64,000 nucleotides of DNA from Burkholderiaceae bacterium 26 (GTDB lineage: Bacteria; Pseudomonadota; Gammaproteobacteria; Burkholderiales; Burkholderiaceae): positions 109,665 through 173,664 of the forward strand of contig JYOB01000002.1 in the NCBI GenBank assembly GCA_000955795.1. The letters run 5' to 3'. The translations under genes and the position numbers were made by a program. Under the pieces are notes generated by a model that saw nothing but the letters and a program-made list of their open reading frames with translations, ran no database searches and was not told the DNA's origin. Below, piece by piece: positions 9,374 to 17,731 of this stretch. Each line of letters opens with the position of its first letter. Position 1 is the stretch's first letter.

Positions 9374-10182
9374 TGCGCTGGCGCAAGGTCGCGACGATGG
9401 TGGGCGGGGCGGCGGCGTGTGCTGCTGTGCTGCCCGCGCTGGCGGATGACGTGCCGGCCAGCGAGGACAAGCGCTGGTCGGCCAATGCATCGGTTGTTTC
9501 GCAATATGTGTCGCGCGGCCTGCGCCAGACATGGGGAAAACCTGCCCTGCAAGCCGGCGTTGATTACACCGCGCCAAGCGGTTTCTATGCCGGTGTGTGG
9601 GGCTCCCAAGTCAGTGATCACGTCATCGCAGGTGCGCATGCCGAGATCGATACCTACCTCGGCTATGCCGCGACCGTTGCGCATGGCGTGGAGTTGACCA
9701 CCGGGCTCTACCGCTACTGGTACCCCGGTACACGCTACGACAAGGCTGTCGGCGGCGGCCCCGCCACCGGCTACGACTACACGGAATGGATGGTCGGCGC
9801 CGGCTGGCGCGGCGTGTCGGTCAAGCTATGGACCACGCTGTCGAACTACTTCGGCTTCGATGGCAATTCGCTGGCTGACGGCATCGATCGCGGCAGCCGC
9901 GGTTCCACCTACGCCGAAGCCAACCGGGCCGTGCCCTTGCCCAACGACTTCACACTCGGCCTGCACGTCGGCCACGAGCACGTGCGCAACCACAGCGCAT
10001 TCAGCTTCACGGATTACCGCATTGAACTCTCGCGGCCCATCAACAAGTTCCTGACGCTGTCTGCTGCTTTGACTGGTGCGGATGCATCTGCCTATGCGCA
10101 TCAGCTCTCCGCGCGCAATGGAGCAGATCGCATGACGCTCGGCCGACGCACGGTCGCACTCAAGTTGACGGCCACGTACTGA
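9373..10182 (+). CDS. TorF-family (Gcw_chp) putative porin, copy 1
   Basis: A 269-residue outer-membrane beta-barrel candidate. A signal peptide ending ALA-DDV covers residues 1-24. SANASVVSQYVSRGLRQTWG is the family hallmark, and the protein ends in an aromatic residue (TATY), as outer-membrane proteins usually do. It overlaps betA by one base, so it is probably made with the choline oxidation enzymes and may let choline, betaine or a related solute cross the outer membrane. That function is inferred; the family is poorly characterised. A paralogue is at 29417-30232 beside glnK-amtB. Confidence 0.85.
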   Translation: MRWRKVATMVGGAAACAAVLPALADDVPASEDKRWSANASVVSQYVSRGLRQTWGKPALQAGVDYTAPSGFYAGVWGSQVSDHVIAGAHAEIDTYLGYAATVAHGVELTTGLYRYWYPGTRYDKAVGGGPATGYDYTEWMVGAGWRGVSVKLWTTLSNYFGFDGNSLADGIDRGSRGSTYAEANRAVPLPNDFTLGLHVGHEHVRNHSAFSFTDYRIELSRPINKFLTLSAALTGADASAYAHQLSARNGADRMTLGRRTVALKLTATY

Positions 10183-10247
10183 GCGGCGGGCGACGGCGCT
10201 CTACCTGCAACCCTTTCTCCACAACCTCTGCTTTCAAAGCACACACC

Positions 10248-10550
10248 ATGGCCTCCCTGGGTTTTACCGACGTTGTCGGTCTGGTCGGCGTCGCCGCTTA
10301 TGTTTCTGCGCACTTTGGCGTGCAGGTCCTGCATAAGCCGCCGACTGGCGCATTCGCCGTTCGCCTCAACCTGCTTGGGCCGATTTGCATCCTGATTTCG
10401 CTGATGGGCTCGTTCAATCTTGCGTCGTTTCTCACTCAGTTCTTCTGGCTGGCGCTGACGCTAATGGGTTGGTGGCGCAATAAGCAGGCGGGGCGCCCGG
10501 TAGCGGAACCCGCTGGCGCGCCGCGCCCGGGGCACCCGGCGCAGCAGTAG
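10248..10550 (+). CDS. CBU_0592-like small membrane protein
   Basis: A 100-residue protein with three hydrophobic segments (about residues 4-22, 36-52 and 56-76) and a Pro/Ala-rich hydrophilic tail. The arrangement FTDVVGLVGVAAYVSAHF, then LNLLGPICILISLMGSFNLAS and QFFWLALTLMGWWR, matches the CBU_0592-type family of unknown function. It lies 65 bp after the porin gene in the same direction and before a terminator, so it may be the last gene of the bet operon or a separate unit. Confidence 0.75.
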   Translation: MASLGFTDVVGLVGVAAYVSAHFGVQVLHKPPTGAFAVRLNLLGPICILISLMGSFNLASFLTQFFWLALTLMGWWRNKQAGRPVAEPAGAPRPGHPAQQ

Positions 10551-10566
10551 GTTCGCCCTGCCAGCC

Positions 10567-10597
10567 AAAAACCGCGTCTACGTGCGCGGTTTTTCTT
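10567..10597 (+). terminator. terminator after CBU_0592-like gene
   Basis: Stem AAAACCGCG (10568-10576) with CGCGGTTTT (10585-10593), 8-nt loop, followed by more T residues. Confidence 0.85.
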
Positions 10598-10804
10598 TGT
10601 TTGAAAGCGTGAGGGCCTTCGTTGAAATGTGATTTAAGAGGCTCTCAATCAATGCAATGGGTTAAGCCATCGAATAATTGTTGAGTAAAAAAGAACAGTC
10701 TTTTCCTTGATCGATTATTTATTCATTGAGGGCAACGATCTATTCTGATCACAAGCGCAACGAACTGAGCGCAACCGAATATCCAGACAGATCAGGAGCC
10801 CATC
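10598..10804 (+). promoter_or_regulatory. AT-rich upstream region of the repeat-protein gene
   Basis: About 200 bp, much richer in A+T than the neighbourhood, sits between a terminator and the repeat-protein gene. I see TTGA-type -35 candidates but none with a well-spaced -10. An ATCAGGAG just before the ATG at 10805 is the ribosome binding site. The composition suggests a strong or nucleoid-protein-regulated promoter. Confidence 0.4.
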
Positions 10805-11266
10805 ATGAACACCCGTCTCGCAACCGCTTTCTCCCGTAACGCTTTGCTGGCCCTGGTGGCCACGGTTTCGGCTTCCGCCGCTCTTCTGACGGCTCAGCCG
10901 GCCGCCGCTGCTGTCCAAAGCAGTGCTGATCCGTACACGCAAGGTGCCGTCGCCAAGGCTGATCCGTACACTCAGGGCGCTGCTGCCAAGTACGACGTCT
11001 ATACCCAAGGTGCCGATCGCCAAGCCGATACCTACGGCTATCTGTCGTGGAAGAACGACCGCTTCGATCCGTACACTCAAGGTGCTGTCGGCAAGGCTGA
11101 CCCATACACCGATGGCGCAATCGCCAAGGCCGATCCGTACACCGACGGCGCTGCCGCCAAGTACGACGTCTACACGCAGGGTGCTGATCGTCAGGCCGAC
11201 ACCTACGACTATCTGTCGTGGAACGGCGATGCCTCGTATCCGAAGGATGCCGCTTCGCGCGTCTGA
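10805..11266 (+). CDS. secreted DPYTQGA-repeat protein
   Basis: A 153-residue protein with a Sec signal peptide (residues 1-36, ending AQPAAAA). The mature part is built from 11-residue repeats of the form (A/F/Y)D(P/V)YT(Q/D)GA-x-x-K/Q. There are two larger units: three 11-mers then ADTYGYLSWKNDR, and four 11-mers then ADTYDYLSWNGDA. The repeats are acidic and rich in Tyr, Asp, Gly and Ala. There is no Cys and no membrane segment after the signal. I do not recognise a function; candidates are a periplasmic or surface metal-binding, stress or adhesive protein. The gene stands alone between two terminators, which argues for its own regulation. Confidence 0.85.
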   Translation: MNTRLATAFSRNALLALVATVSASAALLTAQPAAAAVQSSADPYTQGAVAKADPYTQGAAAKYDVYTQGADRQADTYGYLSWKNDRFDPYTQGAVGKADPYTDGAIAKADPYTDGAAAKYDVYTQGADRQADTYDYLSWNGDASYPKDAASRV

Positions 11267-11283
11267 TCGAACCGCATCAAAGC

Positions 11284-11318
11284 AAAAGGGCCTTGGGGTG
11301 CAACCCAAGGCCCTTTTT
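11284..11318. terminator. bidirectional terminator between repeat protein and lipA
   Basis: Stem AAAGGGCCTTGGG with CCCAAGGCCCTTT around a 6-nt loop (11298-11303), with A and T runs on either side. It serves the plus-strand repeat-protein gene and the minus-strand lipA. Confidence 0.9.
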
Positions 11319-11344
11319 GTTTGTGCAGTGGCGCTGCTTCGTGA

Positions 11345-12346
11345 TCAGACCACGCCGGCTTCGTGTGCTTGCTGATCCGCATGGTACGAGCTGCGCACCA
11401 TGGCGCCCACGGCCGCGTGCGTGAAGCCCATCTCATACGCCTTCTCTTCGAACATCTTGAAGGTGTCCGGGTGCACGTAGCGCAGCACCGGCAGGTGGTG
11501 GCCCGACGGCGCCAGATACTGGCCGATCGTGAGCATGTCGATGTCGTGCTCGCGCATGTCGCGCATGACTTCGAGGATTTCCTCATCGGTCTCGCCCAGG
11601 CCGACCATCAGACCCGACTTGGTCGGCACGTTCGGGTTGCGGGCCTTGAAGTCCTTCAGCAGCTTGAGCGAATGCGCGTAGTCGGCGCCGGGGCGGGCCT
11701 GCTTGTACAGGCGGGGCACCGTTTCGAGGTTGTGATTCATCACGTCGGGCGGGCATTCCTGCAGGATGTCCAGCGCCTTTTCCAGGCGGCCGCGGAAGTC
11801 CGGCACCAGCACTTCAATGCGCGTGGCCGGCGACAGGGCGCGCGTACGCGAAATGCAATCGACGTAATGCTGAGCGCCGCCGTCACGCAGGTCGTCGCGG
11901 TCGACGCTCGTGATGACGACGTAGTTGAGCTTGAGTTCGGCGATCGTCTTGGCCAGATTTTCCGGCTCGTTCACGTCGAGCGGGTCTGGGCGGCCGTGCC
12001 CGACGTCGCAGAACGGGCAGCGGCGCGTGCACTTGTCGCCCATGATCATGAACGTGGCCGTGCCCTTGCCGAAGCACTCGCCGATGTTCGGGCAGCTTGC
12101 CTCTTCGCACACCGTCACGAGGTTGTTGGCGCGCAGGATGTCCTTGATTTCGTAGAAGCGCGAGTTGCCGGTGGCGGCACGCACGCGAATCCAATCCGGC
12201 TTTTTGAGCTTCTCGGCCGGCACGATCTTGATGGGAATGCGTGCGGTCTTGTCGAGCGACTTCTGCTTGGCCGTCGCGTCATACGGCTTGTTCGACGGGG
12301 TGGCAGGGGTGGCGACTTCAGTGGCGCCGGCGGCGGAATCGGTCAT
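11345..12346 (-). CDS. lipA: lipoyl synthase
   Basis: A 333-residue radical-SAM enzyme that inserts two sulfur atoms into protein-bound octanoyl groups to make lipoyl cofactors. The radical-SAM cluster motif is Cys106-X3-Cys110-X2-Cys113 (CTRRCPFC). The auxiliary cluster ligands are Cys80, Cys85 and Cys91 ([12 protein letters not shown]). The C-terminal RSSYHAD segment supplies the conserved Ser. The ATG at 12346 is preferred over one 33 bases upstream because GGAG lies six bases before it. The N-terminal 35 residues are an Ala/Thr-rich extension typical of this genus. It lies 42 bp after lipB in the same operon. Confidence 0.96.
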   Translation of the reverse strand: MTDSAAGATEVATPATPSNKPYDATAKQKSLDKTARIPIKIVPAEKLKKPDWIRVRAATGNSRFYEIKDILRANNLVTVCEEASCPNIGECFGKGTATFMIMGDKCTRRCPFCDVGHGRPDPLDVNEPENLAKTIAELKLNYVVITSVDRDDLRDGGAQHYVDCISRTRALSPATRIEVLVPDFRGRLEKALDILQECPPDVMNHNLETVPRLYKQARPGADYAHSLKLLKDFKARNPNVPTKSGLMVGLGETDEEILEVMRDMREHDIDMLTIGQYLAPSGHHLPVLRYVHPDTFKMFEEKAYEMGFTHAAVGAMVRSSYHADQQAHEAGVV

Positions 12347-12388
12347 CGTGTTCTCCGCACGGGCTCGCGGCTCGTGCATTTCCGGGCG

Positions 12389-13078
12389 CTATGCGGTAGC
12401 GGCCTCGGCGGGGTGCGCTTGCGCGCGTTGCTGCAATTGGGCGACCAGCGCATTGGCCAGGCCGCGGGAAACGGGTTGCCAGTCGTTCGCATCGACGGCG
12501 CGTCCGGACGCATCACGGGCGCCGGCGGTCACCATATCGACGGTTTCCAGGCCGGCATAGCCACACGGGTTGATCTGCGTGAAGGGCGACAGGTCCATCG
12601 CTAGGTTCAGGCTCACGCCGTGGTAGCTGCAGCCGTTGCGGATCTTCAGGCCCAGCGCGGCTATCTTGGCGCCCGCATGCGGCCCGCTCGACAGGTAGAT
12701 GCCGGGGGCGCCAGCCTTGCGTTCGGAGGCGACATTATACGTGGCGAGCGTCTCGATGACGGCCGCCTCGATGGCGTCGACCAGCGCCTTCACGAATAGT
12801 CCGCGTCGGCGCAAATCCAGCAAAAGGTAAGCGACGACTTGGCCGGGGCCGTGGTAGGTGATCTGGCCGCCACGATCAACTTTCACCAGCGGGATGTTGC
12901 CGGGAGCCAACAGATGTGCCGGATCGCCCGCCAAGCCGAGCGTGAACACCGGCGGGTGTTCGACCAACCAGATCGTGTCGGGCGTATCGGGGCCCCGCTG
13001 CGCGGTGAATGTCTGCATTTCGTCGAAGCAGGCGGCGTAGTCCTGCAAGCCGCGCTCGACGATGTCAATCGGAATCAT
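12389..13078 (-). CDS. lipB: octanoyltransferase
   Basis: A 229-residue enzyme that moves octanoate from acyl carrier protein to the lipoyl domains of 2-oxoacid dehydrogenases and the glycine cleavage H protein, providing the substrate for LipA. The signature [12 protein letters not shown] is at 69-80. The catalytic Lys138 (GAKIAALG) and Cys172 (INPCGY) are both present. Length is usual for the family. It is first in the lipB-lipA unit. In many relatives DUF493 and the PBP5 gene lie directly upstream; here a LysR/DUF2917 pair separates them. Confidence 0.96.
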   Translation of the reverse strand: MIPIDIVERGLQDYAACFDEMQTFTAQRGPDTPDTIWLVEHPPVFTLGLAGDPAHLLAPGNIPLVKVDRGGQITYHGPGQVVAYLLLDLRRRGLFVKALVDAIEAAVIETLATYNVASERKAGAPGIYLSSGPHAGAKIAALGLKIRNGCSYHGVSLNLAMDLSPFTQINPCGYAGLETVDMVTAGARDASGRAVDANDWQPVSRGLANALVAQLQQRAQAHPAEAATA

Positions 13079-13148
13079 GCCCGCGAGTGTAGCGCAGGGC
13101 CGCTAACGGCGCCCCGCGCCTTTGCCCGCTTCGCTTGCAGGGTCGAGC

Positions 13149-13187
13149 AAAAAAATGCCGGCGCGATGGGAGGCATCGGCGCCGGCG
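13149..13187 (-). terminator. terminator after DUF2917 gene
   Basis: On the minus strand, GCCGGCGCCGATG (13174-13186) pairs with CATCGCGCCGGC (13157-13168) with one bulged base, followed by seven T residues (plus-strand A run 13149-13155). Confidence 0.8.
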
Positions 13188-13237
13188 TCGGCTTTTGCGG
13201 CAGATGCCGCAAAGGAGGCTAGGAACAGGTTTCGGGC

Positions 13238-13597
13238 TCAGGCGGCCACGACCGGTGTGTCGGCGTGCTCGTTCCAGCCGAGTGCGGCGAGTGTGTGGCG
13301 CCATCCGTTCGTGACGTGCCACGGCTGGCGCGGCATGTGGCCGTCGGTGGCTTCCACGGCCAACGCGACTGGGCCGAGGGCTTTCGGGTCGACCGAGACG
13401 ACGATTTCTTCACCGCGTTTTACGGCAACGCTGCCGCCCGCGTGCAGCCATTCGTCGCCGGCTTTGTTCTCGTGTGTGATCCATACGTCGTGCCCGCAGG
13501 CTTCTTCGACGCGCAGATTCTGGTTGGCCGGCATGCGCAATGCCACCACTTCGCCGGGCTGCAGAGTGAATACAATTTTTGTTAGTACAGCTTTCAT
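13238..13597 (-). CDS. DUF2917 family protein
   Basis: A 119-residue soluble protein beginning MKAVLTKIVFTLQPGEVVAL. The compact beta-rich fold with LRVEEACGHDVWITHENKAG and WLHAGGSVAVKRGEE is the DUF2917 pattern, a small cupin-like domain of unknown function. The ATG at 13597 follows a GGAGCC. It is divergent from a LysR regulator whose promoter region contains TTGGT-N8-ACCAA, so it is probably that regulator's target. Confidence 0.85.
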   Translation of the reverse strand: MKAVLTKIVFTLQPGEVVALRMPANQNLRVEEACGHDVWITHENKAGDEWLHAGGSVAVKRGEEIVVSVDPKALGPVALAVEATDGHMPRQPWHVTNGWRHTLAALGWNEHADTPVVAA

Positions 13598-13654
13598 GAT
13601 CGGCTCCTTCACGGCAGTGGGATGGGGCCTTGCCGTTGAAGGAATTCTAGGTGC

Positions 13655-13672
13655 TTGGTTGCCTTGTACCAA
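13655..13672. promoter_or_regulatory. candidate LysR operator
   Basis: Perfect inverted repeat TTGGT-N8-ACCAA between the divergent DUF2917 and LysR-type genes, 58 bp from the DUF2917 start and 76 bp from the LysR start. The size and T/A ends fit LysR-type T-N11-A style sites. Confidence 0.5.
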
Positions 13673-13747
13673 ACGATATATATTGCGTTTCTTGATAGTG
13701 CAGCTCACATAAAAATCACGCTGACCTACGAAAATCCGGAGGGAAAG

Positions 13748-14710
13748 ATGACCGAAATCCGCGAACCGATGCGCTTGCCGTCACTTGGCGCGCTGCGGGT
13801 GTTCGAGGCGGCGGCCCGCTATGAGAGTTTTTCGCGTGCGGCGACGGAGCTGTTCGTTACGCACGGCGCCGTCAGCCATCAGATGCGCACCCTGGAGGAT
13901 GAGCTGGGCGTGCCGCTGTTCGAGCGGCGCGGCAAGCGCGTCATGCTCACCCACGCGGGCCGTGCATACGCCGATCGCGTGCGCGAGGCGCTCGACCAGA
14001 TCGCCCAGGCCACGCACCAGCTGCGCGCCGGCAACCGCGACAACCGCCTGGCCATCAGCACGATGCCGTCGTTTGCCGCGCGTTGGCTGACGCCGCACAT
14101 CGGCACCTTCATCGAGCGCCATCCCGAGTTGGAAGTGGAGCTGTTCTCCAGCCCCGCGCTGGTCGACTTCGCGCGCGAAGAGGTGGACGTGGCATTGCGC
14201 ATGGGTTCGGGCAACTATCCGGGCCTGTACGTGGAAAAGCTGCTCGACGATGTGTTCTTCCCGATCTGCAGCCCCGCGTTCAACGGCGGACGGTTGCCAC
14301 GCACGCTGGCCGAGATGGCGAGCATGACCTTGCTGCGCAGCGAGGGTGAGGCATGGAAGCCGTGGTTCGATGCGGCCGGCCTTGAGGGGTTTGTCGAGCC
14401 ACGCGGCGGGCTGATGTTCCAGGATTCGTCGTTGCTATTGCAGGCCGCGGCAGCGGGGCAGGGTATTGCGCTGATCCGCCCGACGTTGGCCTTCAATGAC
14501 CTGCTGACCGGTCGCGTGGTGCGCCTGTTCGAGACGACGATCCCATGCCCATGGAACTATTACTTCGTGTGCCCGCACAGCGCGCTGCAGACGCCGAAGA
14601 TGCAGGCGTTCCGCACGTGGCTGCTGCCGGAGATTGCGGCGTTCAAGCTCAAGCTGGCGGGGCTGATGAACGACAACGCGGTGTGCCTGGGGCACGTCTC
14701 GAAGGGCTGA
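13748..14710 (+). CDS. LysR-family regulator (GcvA-like)
   Basis: A 320-residue transcription factor. The HTH is at about residues 25-44 (FSRAATELFVTHGAVSHQMR), and the substrate-binding domain from about 100 includes MPSFAARWLTPHIGTFIERH. Sequence around the HTH and the PSLGALRVFEAAAR start places it in the GcvA group. The ATG at 13748 has GGAGGG five bases upstream, so an upstream in-frame start at 13655 is rejected. The effector is unknown. Being divergent from the DUF2917 gene suggests control of that gene. Confidence 0.9.
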   Translation: MTEIREPMRLPSLGALRVFEAAARYESFSRAATELFVTHGAVSHQMRTLEDELGVPLFERRGKRVMLTHAGRAYADRVREALDQIAQATHQLRAGNRDNRLAISTMPSFAARWLTPHIGTFIERHPELEVELFSSPALVDFAREEVDVALRMGSGNYPGLYVEKLLDDVFFPICSPAFNGGRLPRTLAEMASMTLLRSEGEAWKPWFDAAGLEGFVEPRGGLMFQDSSLLLQAAAAGQGIALIRPTLAFNDLLTGRVVRLFETTIPCPWNYYFVCPHSALQTPKMQAFRTWLLPEIAAFKLKLAGLMNDNAVCLGHVSKG

Positions 14711-14736
14711 GCCCGGCCATCGAAAAAAACGCGCTG

Positions 14737-14777
14737 ACAAAGCAAACGCCCCGGCATGACCGGGGCGTTTTGCTTTC
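14737..14777. terminator. bidirectional terminator between LysR and DUF493 genes
   Basis: Stem AAACGCCCCGG (14744-14754) with CCGGGGCGTTT (14760-14770), loop CATGA, extended by AAAGC and GCTTT outside one bulged base. Confidence 0.9.
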
Positions 14778-14799
14778 TGCTTGGTGGCGAAGAGGTGCG

Positions 14800-15099
14800 T
14801 TACAGCACGATCTTCACCATCGGGTGGCTTGTCAGCGCCTGGTACAGCGCGTCGAGCTGTTCGCGGCTCGTCGCACGCACGATCACCGTCAGGCCCAGGT
14901 AGTTGCCGCTGGAAGACGGGCGTTTTTCCAGGCGCCCCTCGTGGAACTCCGGGTCGTGCAGACGAACCACCTCGACAATGGTCGCGGCAAAATCGTCATG
15001 CATCGGCCCCATCACCTTGATGGGGAAATCGCTCGGGTATTCGATGAGCGACTGTTCGGGCGGAATGTGGCCCGGCGGGGGAGTGTGAGAGGAGGTCAT
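14800..15099 (-). CDS. ybeD: DUF493 (YbeD) family protein
   Basis: A 99-residue ACT-like small protein (FPIKVMGPMHDDFAATIVEV, then NYLGLTVIVRATSREQLDAL) of the YbeD family, often annotated as lipoate regulatory protein because it lies between dacA and lipB in many proteobacteria. It starts 20 bp after the carboxypeptidase stop, so the two are cotranscribed. The lipB link is broken here by the LysR/DUF2917 pair. Biochemical role unknown. Confidence 0.9.
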   Translation of the reverse strand: MTSSHTPPPGHIPPEQSLIEYPSDFPIKVMGPMHDDFAATIVEVVRLHDPEFHEGRLEKRPSSSGNYLGLTVIVRATSREQLDALYQALTSHPMVKIVL

Positions 15100-15119
15100 G
15101 TCGAAGTAAATGAGGGCGA

Positions 15120-16322
15120 TTACTTCTTTTTAAACCACAGCTTGACCGCGTCGATCGTGCGGCCGACGAAGCCGGCTTCCGGCACCGCTTCGAGCGCCAC
15201 CACCGGGAACTCCGACACTACGGTCGAGCCGTCCATCACCTTGACCGTGCCCAGTTGCTGGCCTTGCGCGATCGGGGCGATCAGCGGGTCCTTGCGCTCG
15301 AGCACAGGCTTCAGGCGCGCACCTGCGCCCTTGGGCACCGTGATCCACTTGTCTTCCGACACGCCCAGTTTCACGTTTTTGGCCTGGCCCTTGTACACGT
15401 CGGGCGTCTGCAGCGCTTCCTTGGCCTTGTACAGGCGCACCGTATCAAAGAACTGATAGCCGTAGTTCAGGACTTTCAGGCTCTCCTGTGTGCGGATAGC
15501 GTCGCTCTTGGTGCCGACGATGACCGACAGCAGGCGACGATTCGCGCCCGGCACGTCCGGCAGCGGGCGGTTGGCCGAGGTGACGAGGCAGTAGCCGGCC
15601 GACTTGGTGTGGCCGGTCTTGCCGCCATCGACCGTCGGGTCGAGCCACAGCAGGCGGTTCCGGTTGGACTGCTTGATGTTGTTATAGGTGAAATCCTTCT
15701 GCGAATAGAACTTGTAGTCCTGCGGGAAATCCTTGATCAGCGCCGAAGTCAGGATCGAAAGATCACGTGCGGTGGAGTAGTGATTCGGATCGGGCAGGCC
15801 CGCGGCGTTCGCGAAATGCGTGTTCTTCATGCCCAGACGCTCGGCTTCGCGGTTCATCAGCATCACGAAGTTGGTCTCGGTGCCGCCCACGGCCTCGGCC
15901 AGCACCAGGGCTGCATCGTTGCCCGACTGGATGATCAGACCTTGCGTCAGCTCTCGCACAGAAACAGGCTTGCCGGCCTGCAGGAACATGCGCGATTCGT
16001 CGGTCTTGACCGAGCGCACGGTCTCGGTGGGCGTGATCATCTGGTCGTACTTGAGCTTGCCGTCGCGCACGGCTTCGAAGACCAGATAGGCCGTCATCAG
16101 CTTGGTGAGCGAGGCGGGCTCGATGCGTTCGTCCATGTTCGCGCCGCCGAGCACCTGGCCGCTGGTCACGTCAGTCAGCATCCACGAGCGGGCCGCGACC
16201 TGCGGGGCAGGTACCGGTTGCGCCATGGCGGGCAGCGCGGTGACCAGCACGGCGGCTGCTACAGCGGTTGCGGCGGCGGAATGGAGGGCGAGGGGCGTGA
16301 AATGGGCGAAGCGGGTCTGCAT
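15120..16322 (-). CDS. dacA: D-alanyl-D-alanine carboxypeptidase (PBP5/6 type)
   Basis: A 400-residue low-molecular-weight penicillin-binding protein that trims the terminal D-Ala of peptidoglycan stem peptides in the periplasm. A signal peptide ends PAMA-Q at about 34. The three active-site motifs are S71-L-T-K, S133-G-N and K235-T-G. The C-terminal beta domain is followed by an amphipathic end (VGRTIDAVKLWFKKK) that anchors the enzyme to the membrane. The ATG at 16322 is chosen because the signal peptide starts there; a longer frame reaches 16532. It is in a minus-strand unit with ferredoxin, hydrolase and DUF493 genes. Confidence 0.95.
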   Translation of the reverse strand: MQTRFAHFTPLALHSAAATAVAAAVLVTALPAMAQPVPAPQVAARSWMLTDVTSGQVLGGANMDERIEPASLTKLMTAYLVFEAVRDGKLKYDQMITPTETVRSVKTDESRMFLQAGKPVSVRELTQGLIIQSGNDAALVLAEAVGGTETNFVMLMNREAERLGMKNTHFANAAGLPDPNHYSTARDLSILTSALIKDFPQDYKFYSQKDFTYNNIKQSNRNRLLWLDPTVDGGKTGHTKSAGYCLVTSANRPLPDVPGANRRLLSVIVGTKSDAIRTQESLKVLNYGYQFFDTVRLYKAKEALQTPDVYKGQAKNVKLGVSEDKWITVPKGAGARLKPVLERKDPLIAPIAQGQQLGTVKVMDGSTVVSEFPVVALEAVPEAGFVGRTIDAVKLWFKKK

Positions 16323-16414
16323 GTCGGGTCCTGCGGTCTGCTTGGAGTTCAATGGCGCCGCCTGCCAGAAAAAAGGGGGGAGGCGCGGCGTCCGGAAAAT
16401 CAACGGGTTTGGTG

Positions 16415-17062
16415 TTACGGCTGCGGCGCCCAGGCGCCGGTAATGAGCTGCCGGATCAGATGCAGCTTGCGGTGGAAGAAGTGATCGGCGCCCGGGATGA
16501 CGATCACGGGCAGCTCCTGAGGGCGCGCCCAATTGAGCACGTCGATCAGCGGCACGGTGTCATCCTGTTCGCCGTGGATGATGATGGTGTCGGCCGGCAC
16601 TGGCGCGACATCCCAGCGGGAGGTGGCGGTGCCGACCAGCGCCAGACGCTCGGCAGGCGTGCCGGCTTCGGCCAGGCGACGTGCCACCTGAGACACGACA
16701 AAGCTGCCGAATGAGAAACCGCCCAGTGCCACAGGCAGCGTGGCCACGTCGGCGGACCATTCGGTCTGCGTGCGCATCCAGTCGAGCACGGCCAGCATGT
16801 CGTCCTGCTCGCCGATGCCGTTGTCGTGCGTGCCTTCGGTCTTGCCCACACCGCGAAAATTCAGGCGCACCGTCACATAGCCCAGGCCGACGAAGGTGCG
16901 TGCCAGCGTCTGCGCGACCTTGTTGTCCTTGGTGCCGCCGAACAGCGGATGCGGATGGCCGATCAGCGCCAGGCCGCGCGGCGCGGTGTCCGGCTGGTCG
17001 ATCGACAGGTCGATCTGCCCGACGGGGCCAGGAATCAGGCGTTCTTCGGTATGAACGTTCAT
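16415..17062 (-). CDS. alpha/beta hydrolase
   Basis: A 215-residue cytoplasmic hydrolase without signal peptide. The nucleophile elbow is G-F-S117-F-G, the acid is likely Asp in HGEQDDTVP (about 167), and the His is in GADHFFHRK (about 195). The early GHPHPLFGGTKDNK and LNFRGVGKTEG motifs match a common proteobacterial group close to dienelactone-hydrolase-like enzymes. The substrate is unknown. It lies between the ferredoxin and dacA genes on the same strand. Confidence 0.85.
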   Translation of the reverse strand: MNVHTEERLIPGPVGQIDLSIDQPDTAPRGLALIGHPHPLFGGTKDNKVAQTLARTFVGLGYVTVRLNFRGVGKTEGTHDNGIGEQDDMLAVLDWMRTQTEWSADVATLPVALGGFSFGSFVVSQVARRLAEAGTPAERLALVGTATSRWDVAPVPADTIIIHGEQDDTVPLIDVLNWARPQELPVIVIPGADHFFHRKLHLIRQLITGAWAPQP

Positions 17063-17096
17063 GGAAAAGGGAAAAGCAGATGCAGTAAAGCCGGGC

Positions 17097-17426
17097 TCAC
17101 GCGTTGGCAGGGCGGTCGACCATCAGCCGTTCGACCGGTTTGCCTTCAACCAGATGGCTCTGGATGATTTCGTCGATGTCTTCCTTGTCGACAAAGGTGT
17201 ACCAGACGGCCTCGGGGTAGACCACCATGACCGGACCGAGTTCGCAGCGGTCCAGGCAGCCGGCCTTGTTGATGCGCACGCGGCCCTCGCCGTTGATGCC
17301 GAGTTCCTTGCAGCGCTTCTTGGCGTATTCCTGCATGGCCTTCGCGCCGAAATCGGCGCAGCAGCGCGAGCCGTCCTCGCGTTCGTTCAGGCAGAAGAAA
17401 ACGTGGTGCTTGTAATGGCTGCTCAT
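17097..17426 (-). CDS. thioredoxin-like [2Fe-2S] ferredoxin
   Basis: A 109-residue protein with the fold of the small 2Fe-2S thioredoxin-like ferredoxins. Likely cluster ligands are Cys12, Cys22 or Cys23, Cys57 and Cys61 (CLNEREDGSRCC, then GCLDRCELGP). The ATG at 17426 gives MSSHYKHHVFFCLNE, the family's usual start. It is the first gene of a minus-strand unit with the hydrolase. Electron partner unknown. Confidence 0.88.
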   Translation of the reverse strand: MSSHYKHHVFFCLNEREDGSRCCADFGAKAMQEYAKKRCKELGINGEGRVRINKAGCLDRCELGPVMVVYPEAVWYTFVDKEDIDEIIQSHLVEGKPVERLMVDRPANA

Positions 17427-17608
17427 GGGCGGACCGAGAAGGCTGGGAGGGCTGCGTGACGGCACGCGCGGCAAGATGCAAATGGCTTCCTGGCGTCGCG
17501 CACCCATGTGGATTTGCGTAACGAGCCGGCATTATACGGCCCCGATGTCCCCATTCCTTCCTGGATACGAGTGCGACGCGACGGCGCGATGCTGCATCGC
17601 AACACGTT

Positions 17609-17646
17609 TTCCGGATGTCTGGACACCTTCTGTGCGCGGATTCCGG
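17609..17646 (+). promoter_or_regulatory. candidate DctD enhancer sites
   Basis: Two dyads, TCCGGA-TG-TCTGGA (17610-17623) and CGGATTCCG (17637-17645), lie about 90-120 bp before the sigma-54 promoter, the usual distance for an NtrC-type activator. They share a TTCCGG core. Assignment is by position and symmetry only. Confidence 0.35.
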
Positions 17647-17731
17647 GATTGACGACGGCTGAGGCGGGTGCCATCGTAGTCACACCGAGGTGGGACAAGG
17701 GTTGGCGGGCCGCCAGTGCTTGAGTTTGACG

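Noticed and set aside
14737..14777. Hairpin between LysR and DUF493 genes as a riboswitch or small RNA
   Set aside because: It is a simple symmetric stem with T and A tracts and convergent genes on either side, fully explained as a shared terminator.
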